DNA of 64,000 nucleotides from Panulirus ornatus. Taxonomy: Eukaryota; Arthropoda; Malacostraca; Decapoda; Palinuridae. Under the pieces are notes generated by a model, which saw only the letters and a list, made by a program, of their open reading frames with translations, did no database searches and was not told the origin of the DNA. This document shows, piece by piece, positions 36,001-47,524 of the stretch (positions within the stretch are counted from its first letter, which is position 1; each line of letters starts with the position of its first letter). The stretch covers positions 6,774,252 through 6,838,251 of the forward strand of contig NC_092241.1 in NCBI RefSeq assembly GCF_036320965.1, given 5' to 3'. A program made the translations under genes and the position numbers.

Positions 36001-37280
36001 ATTTTACCCTCCAGAATTCGGCAAAGCAGTTCACCTTGTCTGAATATTATATACCATACAAAGGCAGCAGAAGCTCACTCACAGGGACTTAACGACCACA
36101 CACTAACTTGCCCATGATATCACAACACAGATGGCAATGCATTCCAATCCACCATTAGGCCTCAGGAAAGAAAAGGAGGTAAAACTAAACTGATGCTCAT
36201 AGGGCTCTGTCTATGGCATAGAAATGGTTCTTCACTCTTAAACCTCCATTTCTCACCTATGGACAAAGGACAAAATCCTATGAGCTCACGACCTAAAACA
36301 GCAAAGTGTGTGTACCTAATGCCACACAAGGTAATTTAACCAGATTCGTTTAAGACACCTAAGAAAAGGTGTTCAACAAATACCATAGACCCCCTTACTA
36401 ATTTCATCCAGCACGAGATTCCTTGAAAAGGCCAGGATAGACACTGCCTTTCCAACATAAAGTGCTCCAGTGGTATGTATGGCCGAGCAGAGTACAGTAC
36501 CAGTTTCTCAATCTAACCAAATACATTCCTTCATGATAATAATTCTAAGAAGCATGGATGAAGAAACAAATGCACAATATAATTTTCAGTAATATCACAA
36601 GATTCCATGCCACACACTCTGGTATACTCTCAACTATATCCGCTAACAGCAGTCACTTCACCCATCTTTGCAATAAGATCCCTTTGTATTGGAATGGTCT
36701 TCAATACAAAAAAATTGAGATTCAAATGCTTTCCTTTCTCCTTCATTCATCCATTTGACACGCACTATCTTCTAACATGTAGTCAACTTTCATTCTAAAC
36801 CACATCAACCTTGAACTTAATCATTTACAAGCACAGTCCTGCTGCTCACTGTTGTCTTCTCACTTACCTAAGATTTAATGCCATGCATCATTCAGTCTTC
36901 TCATCCTCCAACTTTCTTTAGCTCAGAGCCAAAACATTCAGGTTTCTCTATTAAAAAAAAATACCTATCTTCCTCTTATTTTCATCCTGGTCACAACCAA
37001 GCACATTCACTTAATTCAGCTAGAGCTTTCAAGGGAAATCCTCATATGACTTCTGCTCCTGTTTCACAAAAAGTAATAATATGCAAGGCTAGGGTATCCA
37101 TTCCCCAACTCCCATGTGTTAGATGTCTTCTAAGACATACATGAGGTATGTGGGTACCCTATACCTAAACTCCCGATACAAAATACCACAAAAAAGTGGG
37201 TGAGGTGATTATTACTTACTTTATACCTGAACTGTCCAGCTTAGCATTTGCTGTAAAACTGCAGCTATACAACTACTTAC
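36001..37280. other. CDC40 intron 2, no further feature
   Basis: Unique AT-rich intron sequence. Open frames here have no recognisable content. Confidence 0.6.
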
Positions 37281-37494
37281 CGTAAGATGTGAAAGTGCGT
37301 CTTTGAGATTCAAATTCAAAATCATTGAAGTGAGCAGGTTCCACATGGCCTGCTAAAGTATTTCTGGCAACTTCATGATATTTGGTCTGAGGCTTTTGAG
37401 GTCCAAGTGAAGGAGCATACAGGTCCTCATACTTCGGGTTATACTTCAGAACTTTATCTCGTGGATCTATGTGAAGACGATCATCAAGTTCTTT
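37281..37494 (-). CDS. CDC40: CDC40/PRP17 exon 2 (residues 53-124)
   Basis: A 214-base exon with acceptor TTTACAG upstream and donor GTAAGT downstream (intron from 37280). It encodes LHIDPRDKVLKYNPKYEDLY, APSLGPQKP, then AEPAHFNDFEFE-like EPAHFNDFEFESQRRTFTSY, the N-terminal conserved block of CDC40 proteins. It ends in phase 1 and joins exon 3 to give YGYAVDP. The intron to exon 3 (32833-37280) holds several LINE remnants. Confidence 0.97.
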
Positions 37495-37739
37495 CTGTAA
37501 ATAGAAAAAAATTACAATTAGCATACAGCACTAAAAACAAATACATAAACTTCTAGTTTGAAATAAATGGTACTTTCAGAACACTCCATCAAACCTGACA
37601 GTTTCTAGAAATTAGTCAAGTTTTCATTCAGATATATTGATGACTGGTAACTAATCCCACCATGGACTGCCATCCATGGTCAAATGGAATGTTCAGCAGA
37701 AACAAGGAATAATGTAATTATACTGTTAAGGAGTTGTGG

Positions 37740-38900
37740 GGACCTTTCGATACAGAGATGGGTAGAAATTGGGTCTTAAGAGGCATTGAACTTAATAGTT
37801 TTGTCTACCCCACTAAGACATCCTGTCCAAGTTTGAGTTTATTGAGGAAGCTCTGTCAAGACGAGATGAAGACTGAGCGAGAGAACTGGACACAGAATTG
37901 AAGGATGTCGATATATGCAGTGATGAGTCATCAGCATATGATTGGATTGGATTATTTGTGAAGAGGAAATCATTAAAAAAAAAAAGAGGAAAAGTGTAAA
38001 GGACAGGAAAGAGCCTTGAGGGAGATGACTCTTGATGGAAAAAAGAGGGGAGGCTGATCTATCACCAACTACAGAGATAGATCAGCCAGAGAGGAAGCTA
38101 GATATGATGGAGCAAAGTGAGGGAGAGAAGCCAAAAGAGGGGAGCTTAGAGACCCTGATGCCACACCCTGTCAAAAGCCTTAAATACGTCAAGGACAACT
38201 ACACATGACTCGCCAAAATATTTCAGGGATGATGACCAGACATTAGTAAGATATGAAAAAATATCATCAGTGGATCTTGCCTTATGGAAGCCATACTGGT
38301 GATCAGAGAGAAGATTTTGATTTTCAAGGTTTAAGGATATGAGAGTTGAGGATGTATTCAAAGACTCTGGAAATGGTAGACGATAAAGCAATAGGACAAT
38401 AGATTGAGAGGTTAGAACAGTCACCCTTCTCATAGATGGGATGTATCAATGTTTGTTTCCAAAGAGAAGGAAAAGTTTTAGTTCTTAAGCAGAAACAGAA
38501 CAGATGAGCAAGCAGAGGTACAAGTTCATAGGTACTCTCAATACATGGGGATGGATGCCATGAGGACCATAAGCCTTGCTCCTCTCCAGAGAAAGAAGCG
38601 CTTTTCAGACAGTCCGAAGAGATTATGGGAAGAGGCATAGGATTAGTGAGAGGAGCATCAGAGGGGGGTGAAGGAATGTTAGAGTCATCCAAGGTGGAAT
38701 TAGAGGAGAAACAAAAACAAGTTGCTCTGTCAATGGAAGAGACAGATATAATACCGTCAGAACAGAAAAGTAAAGGAAAGGTAGAGCGACAAAATTTGTT
38801 AGAGATGCTTTTAGCTAAAGACCACAAAGACCTATCAGAGGATGACAAGGAGAGGTTATTGCACTTCCTTTGAATAAGGGAACACTTGGCCTTACAGATA
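37740..38900 (-). mobile_element. Jockey-like LINE RT fragment in CDC40 intron 1
   Basis: Minus-strand pieces: HPIYEKGDCSNLSIYCPIAL (finger region), SDHQYGFHKARSTDDIFSYL, CVVVLDVFKAFDRVWHQGL (motif A), PQGSFLSFTLFLFF (motif B, frame interrupted), YADDSSLHISTS-like motif C near 37900, and GRQN.FNASKTQFLP further down. It lies in the sense orientation of CDC40. The frame is broken in several places, so it is inactive. It belongs to a different non-LTR clade from the RTE-like copies. Confidence 0.85.
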
Positions 38901-39834
38901 AAAAGCCCTTTAGCTCTCTTCTTCCATCACTTCTCAACCACGTATTCCAGGAATAATCTCATATGAAAAAGGGATAAGAGCATTGAGATTAACAGCACTA
39001 AATACTACAGGTTAAGAAAAGATATGGTTACGAAGTATGACATTTTAAGGGCAAAACATGAATATGAACGGTAACATATTTTTTGGAGAATGAGACATAT
39101 GATACGAAAGAAAATGAAAAGATTTTTGAAAAGACAGCAAGTACAAATATCTAAAAATATGCATTTACCTTTATAGTATCTCATTTATGGAACTGTCTGC
39201 TTCATAACATTATTGAAGCCAAATGAGAGAAATCTTTTGAAACCAGAATATATAAACTTTGGTGCATGTAAACAGTCTTTGTGACTACAGTCCAACTATC
39301 ATAACCCGACTGGACCTGAACCATAAATAAAGATGGAGAAGAAATTATGCCATTGACATATAACACTACTAGAATTCAGGTACGTAACTAAGTACCTCAA
39401 CAAAACATATGACAATAATAACATACGTAACCGCTATGGGTTACGTATAGTCACAAACCAAGAGTACTTAATATCCAGATTAAACAGTGGTATAAGAATG
39501 ATCTAGACTTATATAAGTGATAGCCATGATATTCTTAAGTGCTTGAGGTGACATGTCCCTCTACTGGAAAAATACCACAACTTATAATTTCTATCAACCC
39601 AATGATACCAATGTCCTCCAACTTCCTTAAGTAACGCATGTGGTGGCTTAAAAAAACAAAAAATGTTTTGTATTTCCTACTAAAACTTCTCCTGAGAAGA
39701 ACTGATACCGATATAACAACTATGGGCGCGCTTTCTTAGAAATGGGTCTTCAGTAGCAAATCAGAGGCTAATGATCAAATTACTAAAGTGAGCAGAGTAA
39801 AAGCATCCTATTTAACATAGGAAGTATGTCTTAC

Positions 39835-39990
39835 CGTGGATGTCACTTCGGGTGAAACCACTACCTGTAGATCTTGGGAAATTGTATAGCCACTTTCTAT
39901 TGGTTTTAAATGTTGTACAAGGTCTTCCTCGTCTCCTATATCACTGTCACTATCAGCTCCATAGTCCCGTAGGTTTAGCAGAGACGCCAT
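39835..39990 (-). CDS. CDC40: CDC40/PRP17 exon 1 (residues 1-52)
   Basis: The start ATG at 39990 has a good context (AAATATGG). The 52 codons encode MASLLNLRDYGADSDSDIGD and end VSPEVTST before the donor GTAAGA (39834). An N-terminal Ser/Asp-rich segment followed by a PEV-like motif matches the poorly conserved N-terminus of CDC40. Phase 0 at the junction joins to KELDDRLHIDP in exon 2. This start was chosen because it gives the family's usual N-terminus and an open frame to the donor. Confidence 0.93.
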
Positions 39991-40500
39991 ATTTGTTTAC
40001 ATGTCGTCAACGTCATGCAACAATTTTTGAAGGGAAAAAAATATCGAAGTACTTCTAGATGATTAAGGTTTTGCTGCTAGAATAAATTGATGATAATGAT
40101 ACTTTTTTCTAATTATAAATCAATGTGTGTAATTTTATGTTTATATTTTCTTATCATGATTTCGTTGTGTTTGCTACCAGACGTTACTCTCCACCCTCCT
40201 ATGTTTTGGCAGGTTAGGGAATTGTTTATCTAATTTTCTTCAATTGTCTCGCCCCAAACACCTCTGTCGACATGGTAATAATTCCTCTTGACTCATAAGG
40301 TTTGACCGAACCATTTCTTTGTGGAGTTACTGTACTTGATGTTTATTTACAGAATTGAATTAATCGAAATTACGTGAAACTTGAGCGTCAATGAAAACAG
40401 ACGCCATTTCTATCTATTTTAATAAGAAAATTACCATTGTGGGGCCTTTCAGCGCAACGTCATGGAAACACCTGGTGAACGGTCGGTCGCACCGAGGTAC
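39991..40500 (-). promoter_or_regulatory. Probable CDC40 5' flank
   Basis: The region upstream of the CDC40 start must contain its 5' UTR and promoter. No TATA box or clear initiator can be singled out. Confidence 0.35.
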
Positions 40501-40952
40501 TGGGGCCTAGGCTAGGTTGTCAGAAAGTGATGGGAGGGGAATAAGACGACTGTGAAGGTGAATTGCAAATGTTTGTTGTGGTGCCAGCTGCCCCTCCCCT
40601 CCCATCACTGGGGGAGGAGGGGAGGGTGGTAGAGTAATCCACCCATGACTCATCCTCCTGTTACCCATTTCTGATAATATGGCCATTGTCATACGGCCAT
40701 TGGCCTCGGTGGTGGGGGGGAATGCACGGTGATGGGTCATTGTGGATGGGGGAGGGGGGGGGTGGGGAGAACCCCTGGGGGGGGGGATATGAGGTGGTCA
40801 TTCCCCCAGCTGTAGCTGGTGTGTACCAATAGGACGGGGTGTGGGCATAGCTGGATTTCCACCTCTTCCTTAGCTTGCTTTGGGGGGAGATGGCCTTTGA
40901 TCCCCCTCCTCTCTCTCTAGATATCTTATCAATCTAGATTGGGAGATGTGTA

Positions 40953-40997
<45 letters not shown>

Positions 40998-43900
40998 TTT
41001 TTTTTTTTTTTGGCTTGATTAAGAGTAAAAATCACAAACTTTGATCTCAGTACTGATGACAATGCCCTTAGTCCTGTTACCTCATTTGGTTTCCATTGAT
41101 CACAGATTTTTTTTGTTGATAAAGTAGCTCGTGTTTCATCCATGTTGTGTTCATATCTTTGTTTGTAGGACCATTTTGTCCTGACAGTGATATAGCAGCG
41201 GATGAGACGAGTGTAGGTGTGGTGGTGTTGAGGATTGTGTGTTATTTTATTATGTGATCACATTCTATTTATTGGAGTATGATATTTGGTGACGCTGATA
41301 TGGGTTATAAAGTTCAGGGGCCCCCCTTGGGTTCGACATAAAAGTTGAAATTTGGAAAAGAAAATCAATGCAGCCTACCAAGGCCTCACCCAGCCATCCC
41401 ATAGCAGTTGATATTTACTTTATTACAAGTATGATTTGAGTGAGAAGTGATGGGAAGGTTTCGGTATATGGATGCATGTGTTACAGGTGATAGATTTTCG
41501 TGAAAGTATTACCAATGATTTCCTTACATTGTTTAGAGTTAACATAAGGCTTGGGGGTTTTGGTGTAGCACCTCCTGCTCTATGAACTTTGGATTGGATA
41601 GGGTTTTGAAGTGGAGAAAATTCGTGGGGTTAAAGCCACTCGTGTGTCAACAGTTGAGAGTTTAATTATTACATATGTACAGAAGGGATATTTCAACACA
41701 TAAGGTCGTGAATGACTGTACTCCAAAAAAGCTGACAAAATATGATTACCAGGAGCTTTTATTGGATTCTGTATAGCTTTATGTCAGGGTGAAAATTGAT
41801 ATCCAAGTCGAGTGAAGGTGTAATTCAAGGAAACTTGCTTGCAGGGTCTAGATATTTCTATTATTGATGCATTCCCCTGAATGCCATCATGCATGATAAC
41901 AGGTGAATCTGACTGAATATAAGCTTTGCGAATATGTTGAATGAGTTCAAATGTTTATAGAGAGAGAGAGATTGAGTTGATGCCAGTGAAATTTATTCTG
42001 TACGTGGTCAGATTCCTGTACCAATACAGACATCTGAACTTACTGGAGTACATGTTTTGATGATGAAATTTCACTGTTGGTGGAACCCATAGGACGTAAG
42101 TAGCAGTAAAATAGGCAGGTCATCTTTATATATTCGTATTTATTGGGAATTTACATTGCTTACTTATTATCTAACTCCACGTTTTCCCCTCACACAACCC
42201 TGCCACTAACGAGTTACTTGGTTTTGTTAGAGTCGAAATGAAAAATCTTTCACTTTTAAATCACTCTTTACAGTGGCAACATTGATTCCATAAGATTAGA
42301 ACAGAGATGATGATCCAAGAAAACTTGCGTCTGAGAACTGAAATTTGATGTTAGTGATGCTATGGTCACCAAGATTTATAAACATAGAATACCTGCATCA
42401 GCCAACTGAAATTTTATGCGAGTGATACGAATGGTTGCTACCGTATTTGGGGGACAGTTGGTGTCAGTTATTCATTTAGCTACTTTCTCCATGCCACCTT
42501 ATTACTTGTGATTTTATAGACTTTTCATATATAAGAAAAGTTTTTGCAATCTTTTTAATTTTTTTTTTTTTCAAAATGTAATCAAATGTACCAAAAGATG
42601 AATTCCAGTTTTTACTTGAAATTGCTAGCATCCAGCACAAGTTGACAAAGGAGAGGTATTGATAGTGGCCCTGTTGAGGTGCAGGATTAAGATTTATGTT
42701 CTCCCATGTTCTGTTAAATTTTTACATTTTATCTGTTGTACTGTTAACTTCAGATTTTCCCACTCTGATAAGCTTCACCACTGTCACCATATCAAGAATT
42801 ACTGAGTGAAATTCAATACTTCAAAGCAAGCTCCTCCAGTATAATTTCATTCTTTAAACACCCCACCATCACTGCAAAACAGAATCACTCAGTATCCTGA
42901 TCTGATATGAATGCAGAGCTAAACTGGAGATGTAGGGTTAATAATTCTGTAGCTAATAGGGTGATTTATCAAAGATTACTGATATTTACCAAAAAAGAAA
43001 AAGCTTTTTCAAATTAGCCAAGAGGGCATATCATCTCCAATAAGGAACCCCAAAAAATTTAAGACAGTAGGGAAGATGGTTAAAAATTATTCTCCCACTC
43101 CTTTGCTTTGCCGTATTGATTAGGGCATCAATATCCCTTCTGCAGTTGCAAATATTCTTGCTGAAAGTTTCTTGTCAGTACTTAATATCAGCAGATCTCC
43201 CACGTTGGTCGAAAGAAGTAGACAAAGAGATCTATCCCTACTTTGTGGGGAAAAATGATATTTTCTGTATCTGACATGATTTAGTGATTCAGGGAAGAAT
43301 GACATACACCATGATATGTTAAAACATCTTCCTGAATTCTTCATGGAATTCTTGTTGAATATGTTTAACTTAGTATGGATGTTAGTTGTACTCCCAAGTA
43401 GTTGAATGGTGTCTCATATCCTTACTATTCATAATTAAGTTAAGGGTGCCATAGACCTATTTTGTGGAGTAATTGTCTTTGTAAGCTAATGGAAAAACAT
43501 TTTAATGATAGAGTGGTGTGATGCCTTGAAAGATATAACTATAATTCCACTCCGATGTGATTTTATTAGGTTGCAGTCTACCACATGATACATGTATGAA
43601 GTGACATTTGGAAAGGATTTCTTTATTAAACATCATACCATAGCAGTGTTCTGTGAAGAGAAACCCTCTGATGAACAGCAGGAAGATGTGATGGTATCAT
43701 TGGGCACTCTCACAAAATGGGCCTTCAGGCTGGTTGTTAAGGATTATGCAAACGACTTTGAAAGACTTAGATTTGAAAGTGAAGGTTGGTTGCAAATTTT
43801 TAAGGGAGTTCCCTCGGTAAGAAGGTGTACCACTGGTCAGCATGTTAAAAGTTAATGCCTTTGATATTATTGAGAATTATTCCTAGGGTTGTTAGATTAT

Positions 43901-44050
43901 TTCCTTTTTGTTCATGATTTGGCTATTAATTGTACATCTTCTGCAGTTGCTGTAAGAGGCTTGCAAGTTACTATTGATAAGACTGCTGACTGGGTAAATA
44001 ACTGTGGTTTTGATTATTTCTCAGAACGAGAATTTACTGCTATACATTTT
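40501..44050. other. Intergenic, no gene seen
   Basis: G-rich stretches at 40610-40790, (TA)n at about 40957-40990 followed by poly-T, and otherwise AT-rich unique sequence. An upstream non-coding exon of the SCAR gene could lie here, but I cannot point to one. Confidence 0.55.
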
Positions 44051-44054
44051 ACTA

Positions 44055-44745
44055 TGTGGAGGAGGGTGATATGTTGGAACTGAAATGTTTGAGGACAATA
44101 TGTGGTATGAGTTGGATTGATCAAATAGATGATGAAATGAAAGTGTTGAGAGAATAAAATGGTTGTGCTGAAATGGTTTAGATATATAGAGTGAATGAGT
44201 GAGGAAAGGTTGACAAAGAGGATATGACCTGGCACATTTTAAAAGATGGGTTTTTCACTTCCTCCAAAATTTGTGAATATTCTCCTATGTCTTTTCGTTT
44301 CCATTTCATAATTCTCTCTTATATTTGAATTAAAGCCTGACCTTGATGTGGACTTTTATCCTTAACTGGAGCCTTCAACATAAAAGTGTGCCAGAAGTGG
44401 AGGCAACAAGGAGAATGGGGAGACTCAATTGGAGATGGAAGGATGGGGGAAAAAAAAAATTTGAGTGACTGGGACCTGAACATGGAGGAGGGTGAAAGGC
44501 ATGCATGGGGTTGAGTGAATTGGAATGATGTACTTTACTTGGGTCAAATGTTCTGTCAGTGGACTAAACCAGGGCATGTGAAGCATGTGGGATAAGTTCT
44601 CTGGGGTTAGGTTGTGGATAGGGAGCTGTGTTTTAAGTGCATTACACATGACAGCTAGAGAATGGATGTTAGTAGATGCAGCCTTTTTTCATCTGTTCCT
44701 AGCACTACCTCGCTATTGCAGGAAATGCCGAACAGGTATGAAATA
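44055..44745 (+). mobile_element. Decayed RTE-like LINE 3' part with SINE-type tail
   Basis: Plus-strand scraps of the LINE C-terminus (GAGGACAATATGTGGTATGA, AGAATGGGGAGACTCAATTG, CTGGGACCTGAACATGGAGG) run into a 3' tail: TTTTTTCATCTGTTCCTAGC, then ACTACCTCGCTATTGCAGGA and AATGCCGAACAGGTATGAAA. This tail is closer to the SINE-like tail than to that of the recent LINE copies. A ~120 bp unrelated segment interrupts at 44230-44390. Confidence 0.8.
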
Positions 44746-45464
44746 AGTACAAGATTAAAAGATCAGCAATTCCACATGTATTAGTGAAAGGCACTCTCAT
44801 TCCATATGAAAAGGAGGCAGAATAATTTGTCTTGGTTTTTTAATGGAAGATTGATATTGGCACTTATTGAAAGTCATAGATTTAAAGTGTCAGTCTCCAA
44901 GCATTTTAAAGGTAGTGTCTTGCTACTCCTGGGAACAGATAGGAAAACCATGCTAAGGTTATATGATCTATATTGTAGATGGGAACTGGACAGTAGCTGT
45001 CAGATAAATTTGACATTCGTAGATTAGGATTGTCCATAATCATGGTATCAGATTGTGATCAGGAGTATTGTTATACATATTCTAGAGTTAAAGCCCACAT
45101 GAAAATTTTTGTGAGCACCTCAAGAATTTCAGACACGAAGAACCTGGCTTAAAGTATCTCTTTAGTCTTAAATGCACACCATCTATCTGTATTTACAAGT
45201 ATGTTTTTGCTGATTAGAGGACTGAGTTATTTGATGAACATCCAAAGTTCCCCAAGCTTTTTGGCTTAAGAATAGAAAATGGCATTAATGAAAGTGGTTT
45301 GGACATACTCTCAATTGAAGTAGATTCTGCCTGGTTCCATCCATGTAAGGTTTCCAAGATCAAACTTTGCCGGAATTGGATGAAAAGTCAAAGGCAACAT
45401 TGCTCCTTTAGTGACAAAATCCACTTTTCCACAGCACGATGCTGTTCATAAAAACAAAATAAAG

Positions 45465-45845
45465 ATTTTTGCTGGACAAAGATATCTACTGGTGACTCAA
45501 AATGTGATGGTGTAGGCTTTGCTGTAGTTAATAAAGAAAAATCATATAAACAGAAACTACCTAGTGGATCTTCCATATGTACTGCAGAACGTATGTTATT
45601 CAGGCTGTACTTGAATTTATTAAGTAGTTTAAAAAGTGAGTTTGCAGTTTTATCGTATTCCAAGTGTGCACTCCAATTCATATCACACTCCTCCAATGCA
45701 TCACATAGTTCGGAGAATCCAAAATTGGATTATAAGAATCCAGTCTAGTATAAGAGTGTAGAATTCTGCTGTTGTCCTGGACATGTTGGTATCAGCAGTA
45801 ATGACACAGCAGATGCTGACAGGTTCACATGAGCATCTTACTGTG
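45465..45845 (+). pseudogene. LINE RNase H domain remnant
   Basis: In shifting plus frames, GFAVVNKEKSYKQKLPSGSS then ICTAER near 45510-45590 and FCCCPGHVGISSNDTADADR near 45760-45830 match the first and last conserved blocks of the RNase H domain of jockey/I-type LINEs (usual forms GFAVV..., AEL and WCPGHVGI.GNE.AD). In the first block the catalytic Glu follows TA (TAER). In the last block a Cys-Cys-Cys replaces the normal Trp-Cys. Broken by frameshifts. Confidence 0.7.
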
Positions 45846-46309
45846 AACATTATTGAGACGTTCACAAAGGGTGAGTAGGCTGTTGTTTCCTTGTGTGTAT
45901 AAGGCTGAACAAGCCCAGGCTGGCATATACCAAGCTCTGTGTCTCACAATGCTTGCAGGATTCTGCTTCAGAGAGAAAATGTTTTTAATTTCAAACCTTC
46001 AAAACTTACTTTTGTCACCCGAGATTTCTCCTCTCATTCACTCATATATGTTTTTGTTTTAAGCTCATCCCCTTGTTCATTGACTGTTATTGATGTGCCA
46101 TAATGGCATAGCTAGTGCATAGCACACATCTCACCATTTGCTTGTTAGACTGTTTCTCTCTACTGCCATTCCTCCACTCATCATATATCTTGCTATCACG
46201 CTATTTTTCTTGGTTGCTGTTTTTCTGGTATTGTTATCTATTTGAGGTTGTCTAGTGTAGTTTTCATACCAAGAGTCTAGTCTTCTTTTATATGTTTCTG
46301 TAGTTACTC

Positions 46310-46890
46310 TAAGTGAATTTTCTAGTTCTGTTTTTTTTTTTTTTTTTTTTTCAGGTTTAGAATGTTGCTCTTTATACCTTCTGTTTGTTGCCAGGCTTTT
46401 TTAAGTATTTCAATCTTTGAGTGGTAGTTCATGTGTTCATGTCCACTGCTTTTACTTGTAAAATGCCTCTGCATTCTTTTGTGATTTGTTTCAGTCTACT
46501 TAACTGGTGATCATATGACACAGTATTAAGTTTATCATCTTAAGTGTACAGTAAATCTTTTTTTATCAGTATTTTTTTTTTATATAAAATTCTTGGTATA
46601 ATGCCACTCATTAATTGGCTTGAGAGTATATTATATATGTTCTTTAGAATGTAATGCTCCCCAGCTTGATGTTAACTTTCCTGAAGGGCTTTTGTGTGCA
46701 AGTGCTGAAGTGTTACTTGTACCATGACTTATTTGTTCAAATTTCCCCTCATTAAACTTTATTAGGTTCTCTTCTGCCCATTTGTAACCAGATCTTTCTG
46801 CATTTTTCTTTGGTATTCCTCCTTTTACTTTGTTTTTTCTTCATCGTGTGTAAAACTTTGGAATATTCTTTCTTTTTTTTTTTCATCTAG
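46310..46890. other. No gene; poly-T tracts
   Basis: Poly-T runs near 46327-46350, 46567 and 46870 may be minus-strand poly(A) tails of decayed retroposons. Nothing else is recognised. Confidence 0.5.
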
Positions 46891-46894
46891 TCAG

Positions 46895-47520
46895 AAATCA
46901 AGGTCATAAAGAATATTGAGATTAACTGCTCCTTGCAGAGCAAGTAAAAGCACATATTTGTCAGGCATGTTTTCATTTTCAACTACTTTAAATGTACTTT
47001 TGGTTTGAAATTCTTTGATCCAGTTTCCTATTTTCCTCATAATATTTTGTTTTGCTACTTTTTAGTGGGATTACATAATTTACTGCCGGATGATTTTGAA
47101 AGATATCTCCTTTTCCTCTCTTTAAAGTGTCACGTACTGTGTTTCCTTTTAGTGAGCTAATAGTTGTGTGTTCTTGCTTGTACCGCATGCAAAACCAGGC
47201 TGGTCTTCTTAAATGAATTAGATGTTAATCAGATGTTCCTTTATGCATTTCTTTATTACTATCTTAAGTACTTTAGATTATATGAGGTTAAGCTCAGTGG
47301 TCCATGTTGTTTCAGTTGCAGCTTGGATCTCCCTTTGTGTATTGGTGCAAAGTATGCCACTTCATGTAATATCTGTTATGTTGGATAGGTCTGTGTGCCA
47401 TGCCTTATCATCAGTGCTTGAAGTTTGGCTCTTGTTTTCCTTGTCATTATTTTTTTCTTTTTTAGTAATGCTGGGAATACCATCAGGCCCTAATGCCTAG
47501 TTCTCTTTTTTTATTTGATT
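46895..47520 (-). mobile_element. Decayed CR1-like LINE RT fragment
   Basis: Minus-strand scraps read GPDGIPSITKK (about 47500-47465), FAPIHKGRSKLQL then KQHGPLSLTSYNLKYL (about 47360-47260) and QPGFACGTSKNTQLLAH (about 47215-47165). These fit in order the N-terminal reverse transcriptase blocks of CR1/jockey-like LINEs (GPDGIP, PI.KKG.....YRPISL and QHGF). Frames shift between blocks. Confidence 0.6.
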
Positions 47521-47524
47521 GCTG

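Noticed and set aside
39980..40000. Similarity between CDC40 start region and PLE end (AAATGGCGTCTC-like)
   Set aside because: Only about 12 bases match, too short to infer exaptation.
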